The position numbers were made by a program, and so were the translations under genes. Shown here in pieces: positions 1-8,346 of a DNA stretch of 64,000 nt; the stretch's first letter is position 1, and each line of letters starts with the position of its first letter. The stretch spans positions 186,001 to 250,000 of the forward strand of contig LOER01000046.1 in the NCBI GenBank assembly GCA_001515945.1, in the 5' to 3' direction. The notes beneath the pieces are model-generated. The model searched no databases and was not told the DNA's origin. It was given only the letters and a program-made list of their open reading frames with translations. This stretch comes from Desulfitibacter sp. BRH_c19. GTDB taxonomy: Bacteria > Bacillota > DSM-16504 > Desulfitibacterales > Desulfitibacteraceae.

Positions 1-539
1 GGGATTACTCTTACACCATCAGGCAATAAGGTAGGCTGACTAATATCGGCATATTCCTTGCTTTCATCTGTGAATCTAATGGGATATTCCTGCTTTGTTT
101 TTTCATCAAACCAATGGGAATAAATCCATCTTCGGTCAAGTCTAGCAATGCCCATGGCACTCGCACCATACATCTTGGCAGCTTTTTTCAGAGCAACAGT
201 TGTCTCCCTTTCATCAGTAACCTTCTCTTTGGCTTCTTTAATACTTTTAATATCATAATTCCAACTGTTAGCATTTTGATCACACAAATTAGCATTAAAG
301 CCTATTTGTTTAAGATAGTTCAAAGATCCCATGAAAAAACCATAGTCAAATGGCGAGTACCCAGGAGTGTTTTTTTTCACATAGTCACTCATTGTGTTAA
401 CAATTTGTAATTCCAGATTCTTTGACTCTTTATCCCAGTATCCTCGGATATTCAAATTGTATTTTTGATTATATCTCCTATATGTTTCATCCACATTATA
501 TAATTGTGCTGTTGTGGTATTTAGCTGGTGAATATTCAG
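1..539 (-). CDS. Partial second reductive dehalogenase (RdhA-like), cut by window edge
   Basis: Minus-strand translation of the first 540 bases gives an uninterrupted N-terminal half of a reductive dehalogenase-like protein. Recognisable pieces are an N-terminal YRRYNQKYN...RGYWD stretch and, further on, AKMYGASAMGIARLDRRWIYSHW, the region preceding the corrinoid-binding core of RdhA proteins. The catalytic and 2x[4Fe-4S] part lies beyond position 1. It follows the response regulator gene by about 28 bp, so it is probably co-transcribed with and controlled by that two-component system. No twin-arginine signal peptide is present and no ATG/GTG/TTG follows the good AGGGGG site: the frame opens at a TAG near 549, the best-spaced codon is a CTG (539), and the first usual start is a GTG at 494. 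It may be a cytoplasmic, truncated or decayed paralogue. Family assignment is firm; the start is not. Confidence 0.72.
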   Translation of the reverse strand, partial: MNIHQLNTTTAQLYNVDETYRRYNQKYNLNIRGYWDKESKNLELQIVNTMSDYVKKNTPGYSPFDYGFFMGSLNYLKQIGFNANLCDQNANSWNYDIKSIKEAKEKVTDERETTVALKKAAKMYGASAMGIARLDRRWIYSHWFDEKTKQEYPIRFTDESKEYADISQPTLLPDGVRVI

Positions 540-566
540 GTGAATTACCCCCTAATATATTTACTA

Positions 567-1250
567 TTATGATAACATTTTATAGCCAATAGTAGGTATT
601 GTTTCAATATATCCAGCGTCACCATGATATATATTAAGCTTATTCCTAATTCTTGCTACACATACCCGTAAATAATGTGTTTCATCCTTGTACTCAATAC
701 CCCATACTTTAGTTAGTAAGTCTTCGTGAGTTAACATACAGCCCTTATTCTTTGCCAACTCAGTTAATAATTTAAGTTCTGTAGGATTTAGTTTAACTAT
801 CTGATTATTAACCTCAATTTTGTAGCTAACTAGGTTTATACATAAATTGCCAACCTTAATTAAGGGTTCATTCTCCACCCAATTATTTTTCGATCTACGC
901 AGAACTGCTTTAATCCTCGCTAACAAAATATCAATATCAAAGGGCTTGGTTATGTATTCATCAGCACCCAATTCTAAGCCTTTAATTGCATCACTTGTAC
1001 TATTCTTTGCAGTAATCAAAATAACAGGTACTTCTGAAAAGTTCCTGATTTTAGTTAAAAATTGATAGCCATCAATTTCTGGCAGCATAACATCCAAGAG
1101 AACTATATCTGGCAAATGTTTGTCATACATAATTAAGGCTTCATTTCCATCAAAAGCTGTAAAAACCTCATATTTACTAATCAATAGGTTGGCCTTAATG
1201 AACTTCATTATTTTATGCTCATCTTCCACTATTAATATCTTTTCTTTCAT
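567..1250 (-). CDS. OmpR-family two-component response regulator
   Basis: Receiver domain (about residues 3-115) with the acidic pair E9/D10, phospho-acceptor D53 in DIVLLDVMLP and the conserved KPF lysine near 102, followed by a winged-helix Trans_reg_C DNA-binding domain (about 130-227, ending IETIPTIGYKM). Length 227 is typical for the OmpR/PhoB class. It lies one base downstream of the histidine kinase, so the pair is one unit, and directly upstream of the partial rdhA. Two-component regulators of this type control rdhAB operons in several organohalide respirers (RdhRS), so a role in sensing a halogenated substrate or redox state is a reasonable inference. The DNA target is unknown; repeats upstream of rdhA are candidates. 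Confidence 0.93.
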   Translation of the reverse strand: MKEKILIVEDEHKIMKFIKANLLISKYEVFTAFDGNEALIMYDKHLPDIVLLDVMLPEIDGYQFLTKIRNFSEVPVILITAKNSTSDAIKGLELGADEYITKPFDIDILLARIKAVLRRSKNNWVENEPLIKVGNLCINLVSYKIEVNNQIVKLNPTELKLLTELAKNKGCMLTHEDLLTKVWGIEYKDETHYLRVCVARIRNKLNIYHGDAGYIETIPTIGYKMLS

Positions 1251-1251
1251 C

Positions 1252-2793
1252 TCAATACACCAACCTTTGCTTATTTACATGGATGGTAAAGAAAAAGGTA
1301 GTCCCCTTTCCCACTATACTTTCTGCCCAAATACTACCATTGTGTGCTTCAATAATTCCCTTACAAATGGCTAGACCTAGACCACTACCAATTTGCTCTG
1401 TACCTTTACTGTTTAGCTGATAAAACTTTGAAAATACTTTTTTAAGTTCTTCCTTAGAAATGCCAGGACCCTTATCTCTTATAAAAAAAATGACCCTATC
1501 ATTTTGTTTTGCTGCGGAAATAAAAATTTCCGATACTTCTTCTGTATTACGATGACCATATTTTACAGCATTATCAATTAAATTCATAAATACCTGCAAA
1601 AGCCTTTGCTCATCAATCTCAATGATTTCTTCCCCATTTGCTATAACGTGTTTAAGGTTAATTTGCTGTCTATAGGAAGTTTTTGCCCTAACAACTACTT
1701 TTTGCATCAGTTTATCGATGGTAACTAATCCTTTTTCTAATTTCAAAACACCTGCATTAATTTTAGACACGTCTAATAATTTTTCAATCATTATATTTAG
1801 ACGGTCACATTCATCATATATATCTTGCAGAAATGTATGTCTTATGTCATCTTCCCAGACTACACCCTTTCTTAATAAAGAGCTGACATTTCCCTTTATA
1901 CAAGTTAATGGAGTTCTTAATTCATGACCAACAATTCCAATTAAGTCATTTTTAAATTTTTCTATCCCCTTGTGTTTAGTAATATCTATAATTAAAAATC
2001 CATAGCTTAATATTTCTTGCGTATTACCTCTTATTTGAAATTTTGTTACTTTCAGACTTCTACTTTCCTTGGTTTCTAATTCAAAGGAATATATATTGTT
2101 TTTGATTACTTTGCTTGTTTCAAGGTAAATTTGAGTCTTAATTTGGTCTTTACTTAATTTTATAATTTGATTGATAAAGTCCTCTAAGTCTTTAAACACA
2201 ATACTTTCTTTTATGCCTAGTAAGTTATTAACAGCGGCATTACTATAAATTATCTGAGTGCCTCCAATAATAATTATACCTTCCGTTAAACTATCTAATA
2301 CAGAATTAAAACAATCATTCAAGGTGTTTATCTTCTCTTTTGCAAGTTCCATCTCCAAGGACAATGCTATCTGATTAATTAAAACTTGTAAGAGATTAAG
2401 TTCATCATCATCAATTGGTTTTTCCATATATACTGCCATGAAGAAAATACCATGTATTTTGTTCTCTAACCAAAATGGTAAAGCAACAGCATACAGATTT
2501 TTAGTAATAGATTGTTCGATTAAGGTAACACCGCTGTACCCCCGTAAAGCTTTAATCACACAATCCAAAGAAGCCATATCTTCAAATAGGTCCATCTCTA
2601 TTCCTGAATTTATTTGAGCTAAAGGCAACAATTTTCCATTATTATTCTTAATTGCTAAAATTCCAATTGGTGCTTTCCAATGATCAATTATCATTTTTAA
2701 TAGATCTTTTAATACACAGGTACAGCTTGGAGAACGTACTAACATATTTGAAGTGTCTTTTAAAAATTCCATTGTTATACTCATTTTATTCAA
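1252..2793 (-). CDS. Sensor histidine kinase with GAF-like and PAS-like input domains
   Basis: 513 residues with no clear transmembrane segment, so probably a soluble sensor. Residues about 20-150 look like a GAF domain, about 160-270 like a PAS domain (LTEGIIIIGG...YSNAAVNNLLG). The HisKA domain carries the phospho-accepting H290 in GHELRTPL; the ATPase domain shows the N box around N408 (NLIDNAVKYG), DKGPGIS and GSGLGLAI. Start is a TTG (2793) with GGAG seven bases upstream; an ATG three codons in is the alternative. It forms a pair with the adjacent response regulator and sits in the dehalogenase cluster. A cytoplasmic GAF/PAS kinase fits sensing of a small ligand or redox signal, but the ligand cannot be read from sequence. 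Confidence 0.9.
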   Translation of the reverse strand: MNKMSITMEFLKDTSNMLVRSPSCTCVLKDLLKMIIDHWKAPIGILAIKNNNGKLLPLAQINSGIEMDLFEDMASLDCVIKALRGYSGVTLIEQSITKNLYAVALPFWLENKIHGIFFMAVYMEKPIDDDELNLLQVLINQIALSLEMELAKEKINTLNDCFNSVLDSLTEGIIIIGGTQIIYSNAAVNNLLGIKESIVFKDLEDFINQIIKLSKDQIKTQIYLETSKVIKNNIYSFELETKESRSLKVTKFQIRGNTQEILSYGFLIIDITKHKGIEKFKNDLIGIVGHELRTPLTCIKGNVSSLLRKGVVWEDDIRHTFLQDIYDECDRLNIMIEKLLDVSKINAGVLKLEKGLVTIDKLMQKVVVRAKTSYRQQINLKHVIANGEEIIEIDEQRLLQVFMNLIDNAVKYGHRNTEEVSEIFISAAKQNDRVIFFIRDKGPGISKEELKKVFSKFYQLNSKGTEQIGSGLGLAICKGIIEAHNGSIWAESIVGKGTTFFFTIHVNKQRLVY

Positions 2794-2861
2794 TTCCCCA
2801 CTCCAAAAATATTATTGTATCTTATCTTCTTTTCTATAACACAGAAATCCTTTATTAAAGA

Positions 2862-3710
2862 CTATTTTCTGCCAATACTCAGGGACATATTTGGACATTT
2901 CTCTACACACACAAAGCAATTGGTGCAATTTTGTATTTTTTCTAACTTTGGTTCAGCGTTCCATTGGCAATTTCTTTGGCAAATATTGCAGCTGTTTAGG
3001 CAAGTATTTTCATCTCTCTTAAGCCTAAACAAGCTCTTCTTAGCAAAAGCTGAAAGCAATGCACTAGTGGGACATAAATAATTGCACCATAACCCTCTCT
3101 GCCATATGCCATCAAGCAAAATTATCAGTAAAAAAAACATTATGCCCTGCCAGAAAACTATTGCAATGGATAAATATTGTAAAGCTCTACCTAGTACAGC
3201 GTAGGGCAAAATATAATTAAAAATAGGAAATCCTAAAAAGGTAACAGCTATACCAGACAATAAAATTACATAACGGAGATTGGAATTTGTAATAAGTTGA
3301 GGTTTATCTTTTTTAAACCCAATTATATCTGCCAACCAATTAGTAGCTTCTCTGATAGTATTAACAGGGCAAAGCCAACTACAAAATACCCTGCCAAATA
3401 ATAAGGCCAATAAAATTGGTAAAGAAACAGCAAAGAAAAAACTTAGATTCAAAGGATGATAATCCAATATCACCTGTAAGGCAGCTAAAGGATCTAAAAA
3501 GGTGTAACCACCAAAGGTGATTGCCCAATAAAAACCACTAAAGCCTTCCGCTAAATTCAAGAAATTATATCCAAGCTTAGATAAACCCTCTGTATAATCT
3601 ATAAGGGTTTGGATAACCTGTCTTTTATAAATTGCTATTAAAGGTGTCATGAAAATAAAAAGCAGAGCACCGATTTGGGTGATTCTCCGATAAGTTAATG
3701 GCTTCACCAT
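2862..3710 (-). CDS. NapH-like polytopic membrane iron-sulfur protein
   Basis: 282 residues with about five hydrophobic membrane segments and the twin CxxxCP motifs of the NapH/CcoG/RdhC-adjacent family (CSWLCPV near residue 112, WCNYLCPTS near 212), then a C-terminal ferredoxin part with CLNSCNICQRNC and CTNCFVCVEKCP. In nitrate and nitrous oxide respiration such proteins oxidise menaquinol and pass electrons to a partner ferredoxin of the NapG type. Here the partner gene lies 19 bp upstream, and both lie just downstream of rdhB. I infer a quinol-to-dehalogenase electron route parallel to NapGH. It lacks the FMN-binding domain expected of RdhC/NosR, so it is not a plain RdhC. Confidence 0.85.
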   Translation of the reverse strand: MVKPLTYRRITQIGALLFIFMTPLIAIYKRQVIQTLIDYTEGLSKLGYNFLNLAEGFSGFYWAITFGGYTFLDPLAALQVILDYHPLNLSFFFAVSLPILLALLFGRVFCSWLCPVNTIREATNWLADIIGFKKDKPQLITNSNLRYVILLSGIAVTFLGFPIFNYILPYAVLGRALQYLSIAIVFWQGIMFFLLIILLDGIWQRGLWCNYLCPTSALLSAFAKKSLFRLKRDENTCLNSCNICQRNCQWNAEPKLEKIQNCTNCFVCVEKCPNMSLSIGRK

Positions 3711-3729
3711 TAATCCCCCATTTAGTATA

Positions 3730-4338
3730 TCAGATTGTTTTATTAAACTTATTTACATCAATTGGCATACTGATTGCTCTAGGTGGACAAACGGGAACAC
3801 ATAAGCCACAGCCATAACACTGAACTTTATCTATAATCGGTCTGCCTTTGCCATCCTTTTTAATAGCTTGACCTTTGATTGGACAGATATCGTAGCACAA
3901 CAAACATTTCAGATTATCTCTTTTATAAAGAATACACTGCTCTCTTTTTAGTTGAGCTACACCTAGGTTTATTTGGTTTGATCTAGGATCAATTTCTCCA
4001 TAGCTACCAAAGCTTAAAGTCGTAATTACTGGAGTAAGTGCCTCAGTTGGACAAATATTTATACAACTCATACATAAGGTACATTTATCTGGCTTAGCTA
4101 GTATTGGAGTATGAGCTAAGTTCCCTTTGGCGGCAAAATTAAATTCTATCGCTTTGGTCGGACAATCTTGACCACACTGCATACAACGGATGCATCTCTT
4201 GATAAAATCCTCTTCTGGCAATGCTCCAGGTGGTCTTAAAGGCAAAGTATCTTCCACAGTAAAAGGTAAAGGTGAAATTAAATAAAAACCTCCAAAAACA
4301 CCCAGATATTCAAGAAATCTTCTGCGAGAAACCTTCAT
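3730..4338 (-). CDS. NapG-like TAT-exported ferredoxin with four [4Fe-4S] clusters
   Basis: 202 residues. The N-terminus (VSRRRFLEYLG) is a twin-arginine signal followed by a hydrophobic stretch, so the folded protein is exported with its clusters. Four ferredoxin motifs are visible: CIRCMQCGQDCP, CTLCMSCINICP, CLLCYDICP (with an upstream Cys) and CYGCGLCVPVCP. This matches the MauM/NapG family. It is followed by the napH-like gene and preceded, after a short palindrome, by rdhB. Its likely role is to carry electrons outside the membrane from the NapH-like protein towards RdhA or the tetraheme cytochrome. That link is inferred from gene order only. Confidence 0.88.
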   Translation of the reverse strand: MKVSRRRFLEYLGVFGGFYLISPLPFTVEDTLPLRPPGALPEEDFIKRCIRCMQCGQDCPTKAIEFNFAAKGNLAHTPILAKPDKCTLCMSCINICPTEALTPVITTLSFGSYGEIDPRSNQINLGVAQLKREQCILYKRDNLKCLLCYDICPIKGQAIKKDGKGRPIIDKVQCYGCGLCVPVCPPRAISMPIDVNKFNKTI

Positions 4339-4405
4339 TAGAATTCCCCTCCATTAGCCACCTCTAACTATTGCCCTAGTTTTGAATAATATTAAAATTA
4401 TCACA

Positions 4406-4427
4406 GGGTCAGACATGAGTCTGACCC
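4406..4427. repeat. Perfect palindrome between rdhB and napG-like gene
   Basis: Arms GGGTCAGAC and GTCTGACCC around a 4-base loop (atga) form a perfect 9-bp hairpin. There is no strong T-run, so it is more like a REP-type or mRNA-stabilising hairpin than a terminator. A related palindrome (arms GGGTCAGG/CCTGACCC within longer arms) lies at 61805-61838. It could set the ratio of rdhAB to downstream transcripts. Confidence 0.7.
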
Positions 4428-4465
4428 CTAATAAATAACAGTACATATATTTTTTAAAAATAAAA

Positions 4466-4774
4466 TTAACCAGCTGCCTTAGTATTAGCTTTTGACTTAC
4501 CTGTAAACTTTTGTACAATAGATGGTGTAAACCATGTTAAAGCTCCTAAAATTACAGCAGGAAGTCCCATAGCTATTAACACAAAATTAGCTGCAATAGG
4601 TTCTAATTCCTGTTGTAACCCTATATAATTCTCAACCGTCAATAAAAGCATTGCTACTGAACCTACTCCTAGCACCCATTGATACCACTGAACTGATAGG
4701 TTATTGTTTTTAACTTGAGAAATCAACCAATGTAACGCAAAACCAATAATTATGCCGAGTACTAACCAAAGCAT
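4466..4774 (-). CDS. rdhB: Reductive dehalogenase membrane anchor (RdhB)
   Basis: 102 residues with three hydrophobic segments (about 2-17, 33-48, 62-85) and a short charged tail, as expected for RdhB/PceB anchors. The WYQWVLGVG and ENYIGLQQELEP parts resemble the conserved WYxW and exoplasmic glutamate-containing loop of this family. It lies 43 bp downstream of rdhA. Its job is to hold exported RdhA at the outer face of the membrane. Nothing in it binds a redox cofactor, so another protein must supply electrons; the NapG/NapH-like proteins encoded next are candidates. Confidence 0.9.
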   Translation of the reverse strand: MLWLVLGIIIGFALHWLISQVKNNNLSVQWYQWVLGVGSVAMLLLTVENYIGLQQELEPIAANFVLIAMGLPAVILGALTWFTPSIVQKFTGKSKANTKAAG

Positions 4775-4817
4775 TCACTCACCCCCATTTATTATTAGGC
4801 TACAATTAATATGCTTA

Positions 4818-6212
4818 TCAGATTTTTCTTCCTCCACGACGGGTATCAATACCCATTTCAGCTAAATTCTCATTCTTCCACCAGCCCTCAGGATCCTTCA
4901 TAGGCTTCCCAGATTGAGCAGGAAATGCCTTATGGTCTCCAGCTACAAGTAATGAGTTAAAGACTGATGTTGAAGCAATTGTTCCTTTAACTATTCTGTG
5001 TAAGCTAGCATCATCATCAACAGCATAAGGACATGAAGAGAAGCAAATGCCACAGTTTGTGCCACAATCAGCTTGGAACTCACGGCATTTTACTGAATCT
5101 TCATAATAAGCCCTGTGACCTCCAGGGTTATTCCAAGGACCTCTGCCTTCCCAACTGGGGTCACGGTCTAAACTCAAGGCCTTTGATGGACACATCTCTG
5201 CACAAGTCATACAATCCTTACAAAAATCCATGACTCCAAAATTAATTGGTTTAGTTGGAGCTAAAGGTAGATCAGTAGTCAAAGCAGTTAATCTAACCAT
5301 AGGACCATATTCAGGGGTAATTACTCGGTTTAAACGTGACAATTCACCTAATCCAGCCATTACTCCAAAAGCTGGAGCAATACCAAAGCCATTACTGGTT
5401 GTAGGTCCATAGGAATTATAACCAAGCCCGTAAATAAACTCATGGATCTGAGTTAAAATAGTCCACAAACGAGTGTATGATAAAGTAGTTGTTTGAGAGC
5501 CTAAAACTGTTGGACCATATTTCATCGTTTCATTAGACATTTGTACAGTATATACAATCGTATATCTGGCCTTATCTGGAATAACTAATTTCTTTTCATC
5601 TTCATAGCCTACATCAACATTCTCAAATAAAATAGGTTTTTTCACAGATTTAGGTTCTTCTGCATAAACAAGCTTTCTTGTAGTTTCAGGTTCAAGCTCT
5701 ACAAAACCTACTGTTGCAGCTCCCATGTGCCTTAAAGCAATTCTAATCATGCGAGCATTCTCTTCAGGAGTACCTTCATATCTTGGTGTACCCCGTTCTT
5801 GAGGGGTTTTCGCTGATCTAGGTCCCATAAAATAGAATGGAGGCCTTCCAGCACCAACAGCATCCTTTAAAGCAAAATCCTTCGTAGTATAACCAGGAAC
5901 ATTTTCTAGCTCCCATTTTAACATATTGTCTTTTTTCAGTTGATCAAGCCTTTTAGTCTCTTCTGCACTACGATACTCATTAATACTACCTCTAACAGTT
6001 TTCCATTCTTCAAAACGTTTAAGATTTTTCCAGTCTATTTCTGTGGTTGGTTTGTCAACAGTTTTTACCCACCAGTAGCGATTAGGTACTTCCTTAGGCA
6101 ACGCATCTCCAGCAGCTAAAGCATGCTTGTCGAAACCGGTAGCAGCCAAAGTTATTCCTGCCCCTGTAAGACCCGCAGCTTTAATTAACTGCCTTCTACT
6201 TAATTCAGGCAT
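4818..6212 (-). CDS. rdhA: Respiratory reductive dehalogenase catalytic subunit
   Basis: 464 residues, standard length for respiratory RdhA. Twin-arginine signal at residues 5-25 (SRRQLIKAAG). Central corrinoid-binding/catalytic region with the conserved EFIYGLGYNSYGP segment around 258-270. First [4Fe-4S] motif C331-x2-C334-x2-C337-x3-C341; second site C376-x10-C387-x2-C390-x3-C394. Start ATG at 6212 has a strong GGAGGAAG site. The enzyme reduces organohalides at the outer face of the membrane with cobalamin and two clusters. The motif TMKYGPTVLGSQTT resembles ortho-chlorophenol-type CprA proteins as I remember them, but substrate cannot be assigned from sequence. Cluster partners are rdhB and the NapGH-like genes. 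Confidence 0.95.
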   Translation of the reverse strand: MPELSRRQLIKAAGLTGAGITLAATGFDKHALAAGDALPKEVPNRYWWVKTVDKPTTEIDWKNLKRFEEWKTVRGSINEYRSAEETKRLDQLKKDNMLKWELENVPGYTTKDFALKDAVGAGRPPFYFMGPRSAKTPQERGTPRYEGTPEENARMIRIALRHMGAATVGFVELEPETTRKLVYAEEPKSVKKPILFENVDVGYEDEKKLVIPDKARYTIVYTVQMSNETMKYGPTVLGSQTTTLSYTRLWTILTQIHEFIYGLGYNSYGPTTSNGFGIAPAFGVMAGLGELSRLNRVITPEYGPMVRLTALTTDLPLAPTKPINFGVMDFCKDCMTCAEMCPSKALSLDRDPSWEGRGPWNNPGGHRAYYEDSVKCREFQADCGTNCGICFSSCPYAVDDDASLHRIVKGTIASTSVFNSLLVAGDHKAFPAQSGKPMKDPEGWWKNENLAEMGIDTRRGGRKI

Positions 6213-6476
6213 ACTTTCTTCCTCCCCCTTGTTATAACATTATTATTTCATAGGATTAACCCTCTGAAATCATCTTAACTGACTAACTTGGCGTAGCTTT
6301 GCACAGGTTCAAACTTGCGTCAAATTCAGCGGGAGTGGGCTTTGAATTAGCAACTCATCGGCATTAAAATTCCGTGATTTGCGTCAATATCCCCCTGTAT
6401 TAAGATCTTATTTCAATATATCTAAATATATCATTCAAATACTTAAAATGAACATCTAAAATGTAGCAATTTGTAG
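6213..6476 (-). promoter_or_regulatory. Long rdhA leader with direct repeats of a near-palindrome
   Basis: The 264-bp gap upstream of rdhA contains two same-strand copies of TTGCGTCAA at 6315-6323 and 6379-6387, 64 bp apart (about six helical turns), each itself nearly palindromic. Between them AATTCA and TGAATT arms can form a hairpin. I do not see a canonical CprK dehalobox (TTAAT-N4-ATTAA), in keeping with a two-component system as regulator. The segment may be an operator for the neighbouring response regulator or a structured 5' leader. No known riboswitch could be recognised. Confidence 0.4.
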
Positions 6477-6992
6477 TTATTGAAATCTTTCCGTGGCCTT
6501 AACGGTATGACATTCGCGACAAGTAAACTCAAAAGCCTCATGAGATTTATGGCAGGTAATACAAGCTTCTCTTCCATGAGCTGGACTATGAGGGTTTATT
6601 AACTTATATTCATCCTTACTACCCACACGCTCGGCTAATTCCTCATAGGTTACCTTATGACAATCTAAACAGACTTTATCTTCTGGTAATTTAACTGGTT
6701 CATTTTCATTTAAGGTTCCATGACAATCTGTACAACTTACATTTTTATTTATATGAACATTATCCAAGTATGGAGAGTTGTTAACTTGAGCCATTATGTG
6801 ATCTATAGATCTTGCAGATTTTAAAGGTTTAGGTTCTATAAGCTCTACATCCTTAGGTTTTTCTTCTTCATTTTCTTTATCTGTGTTTTCAAGAGGTTTT
6901 GTACATCCTGAAATCACTAGAAAGACTACGATCGCTAATATAAAAATAATAGAGATTTTTTTGTACTTAATAGTATAATGTAAAATACACAC
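6477..6992 (-). CDS. Tetraheme c-type cytochrome lipoprotein
   Basis: 171 residues. N-terminal hydrophobic segment ends in a lipobox-like VISGC (near residue 30), then an acidic linker, then four CxxCH heme sites: CTDCH, CLDCH, CITCH and CRECH, with additional His residues that could be distal ligands. The pattern resembles the small tetraheme domain of flavocytochrome c/cytochrome c3-like proteins. It should sit on the outer face of the cell membrane. It is encoded upstream of rdhA on the same strand but separated by 264 bp, so it may have its own promoter. A role as electron carrier to the dehalogenase or another terminal reductase is inferred. Start is a GTG with AAGG seven bases upstream. 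Confidence 0.85.
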   Translation of the reverse strand: MCILHYTIKYKKISIIFILAIVVFLVISGCTKPLENTDKENEEEKPKDVELIEPKPLKSARSIDHIMAQVNNSPYLDNVHINKNVSCTDCHGTLNENEPVKLPEDKVCLDCHKVTYEELAERVGSKDEYKLINPHSPAHGREACITCHKSHEAFEFTCRECHTVKATERFQ

Positions 6993-7121
6993 TTCACCGC
7001 CTTTGTCGCTGACATAAAAATTATCTCTCTAAAAAAATTATAATTTAGTTTTTATAAATTAGCATGTTAAAAATATGTTAAACAAAACGTGAAAACATAA
7101 AAATAATATAAAAATAAAAGG

Positions 7122-7147
7122 AGGGTAACCTCGGATTAGGCTACCCT
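7122..7147 (-). terminator. Terminator hairpin after tatA
   Basis: AGGGTAACC and GGCTACCCT arms enclose a short loop; on the minus strand the hairpin is followed by a T-rich tract, on the plus strand by seven Ts. It lies 45 bp beyond the tatA stop and separates tatA from the cytochrome gene. Confidence 0.7.
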
Positions 7148-7192
7148 TTTTTTACATTACTCATACACATTATGAAATTTATTTCAATCTTT

Positions 7193-7387
7193 TTATTTTT
7201 CTTCTTTATCATTATCTTCTATCTTAACTGCATCCTCTACATCCTTCACGGATCCCCTAAATTCACTAATTGCTTTGCCTACTGACTTGCCAACCTGGGG
7301 TAGTTTTCCTGCACCAAAGACAATTAGCACAATTACTAGAATAAGACCCATTTCCCATGGGCCAATTGGTAATATTCCAAACATTTT
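7193..7387 (-). CDS. tatA: Sec-independent translocase subunit TatA
   Basis: Short protein with the classic TatA layout: one N-terminal membrane helix (MGLILVIVLIVFGAGKLP), the FGAGKLPQVGKSVGKA hinge and amphipathic helix, and a charged tail. Start chosen as the third ATG (7387), 12 bases after AGGGGG; upstream ATGs at 7405 and 7396 are possible. It forms the pore of the twin-arginine pathway that exports folded cofactor-containing proteins. Its location beside two TAT substrates (RdhA and the NapG-like ferredoxin) suggests it serves the dehalogenase cluster. No tatC is seen in the window. Confidence 0.93.
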   Translation of the reverse strand, partial: KMFGILPIGPWEMGLILVIVLIVFGAGKLPQVGKSVGKAISEFRGSVKDVEDAVKIEDNDKEEK

Positions 7388-7662
7388 AAAAATCATCCCC
7401 CTCATTTTAATTCATCTTAACCCTTACCCGTTTTTATAATTACTTCATCTTAAAAGTTTTCACCTAATGGAACATAATAACTTTAAATGTATTGTAGTAT
7501 ATATTTAAATTTTCTACAACTTCTTTATCAGTTAAAATTAAAATTATAATGGCTTGTACTTATAAAACAGGAAATATTGCAAATTTATCAATTGTGCAGG
7601 AAATTTGTAGAAAATAATCGAAGTTACTCTTATTAATAAATTTTCATAAGTGGGTGTATAAT

Positions 7663-8343
7663 ATGGCACAAAGTATTGTAACAATAAAAGGAACTCCTAA
7701 GTGTTTAGTAATACATATAGACACTAAATATGATTTTGCAGACATTAAATCAGCATTAAGGAAACACATCAACCATGCTAATGGTTTTTTTGTAGATGCA
7801 AAATATAGATTTCAAACATCTCCTGGTTCATTGACAAATGAACAGTATATAATTCTAGAACAAGTTTGTTCTGAATGTGGTCTGATCCCTATACCAAGTT
7901 CTGAAACTACTGTTCCGGAAAATAACACTTCTGGTGACGAACAAAAGGGCCTGGAAATGATCTTAGGTGTATCTGATGATGAACTAGAGCAACAAAGTCA
8001 CTTCATCTCTAAGAACATTCGTAACGGCGAAAAGCTCTCATTTAAAGGCAATGTAATATTACTAGGTGATATTAATCCTGGTTCTGAAATAGTAGCATCA
8101 GGAAATATAGTAGTGATGGGTTCTGTTAAGGGCATGGTCCATGCCGGTGCAGAAGGAGACCTTAATTCATTTATTATAGCTTCCATATTAGACCCATTGC
8201 AAATACGAATTGGTAAGCTTATTGCGTGTAAGCCTGAAAAAAACACTAGTATTAAAAAGCACACTCCTGAAATAGCACGAGTAGATAACAATCAGATAGT
8301 TGTCTTGCCATACTTAACAGGAGCTTTAGCACAGATTAGCTAA
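7663..8343 (+). CDS. minC: Septum site-determining protein MinC
   Basis: About 226 residues. N-terminal MinC_N-like domain (TIKGTPKCLVIHIDT...), a Ser/Thr/Glu-rich linker near 85-105, and a C-terminal right-handed beta-helix domain (FKGNVILLGDINPGSEIVASGNIVVMGSVKGMVHAGAEGD) that is diagnostic for MinC. It inhibits FtsZ polymerisation away from midcell. ATG at 7663 is preferred over an upstream GTG (7654), which would lie inside the GTGGG site. minD is not adjacent: the gene stands alone, followed immediately by a family-A repeat. Convergent with the next gene. Confidence 0.93.
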   Translation: MAQSIVTIKGTPKCLVIHIDTKYDFADIKSALRKHINHANGFFVDAKYRFQTSPGSLTNEQYIILEQVCSECGLIPIPSSETTVPENNTSGDEQKGLEMILGVSDDELEQQSHFISKNIRNGEKLSFKGNVILLGDINPGSEIVASGNIVVMGSVKGMVHAGAEGDLNSFIIASILDPLQIRIGKLIACKPEKNTSIKKHTPEIARVDNNQIVVLPYLTGALAQIS

Positions 8344-8346
8344 ATA

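Noticed and set aside
114-410. 98-residue plus-strand open frame
   Set aside because: Shadow of the partial rdhA on the other strand.
2862-3710. RdhC/NosR-type FMN-binding regulator
   Set aside because: No FMN-binding domain; two Cys-xxx-CysPro motifs and ferredoxin sites fit NapH.
6213-6476. CprK dehalobox (TTAAT-N4-ATTAA) or c-di-GMP riboswitch upstream of rdhA
   Set aside because: Neither consensus could be aligned; only partial likeness (GCAAAGC) to a GEMM core.
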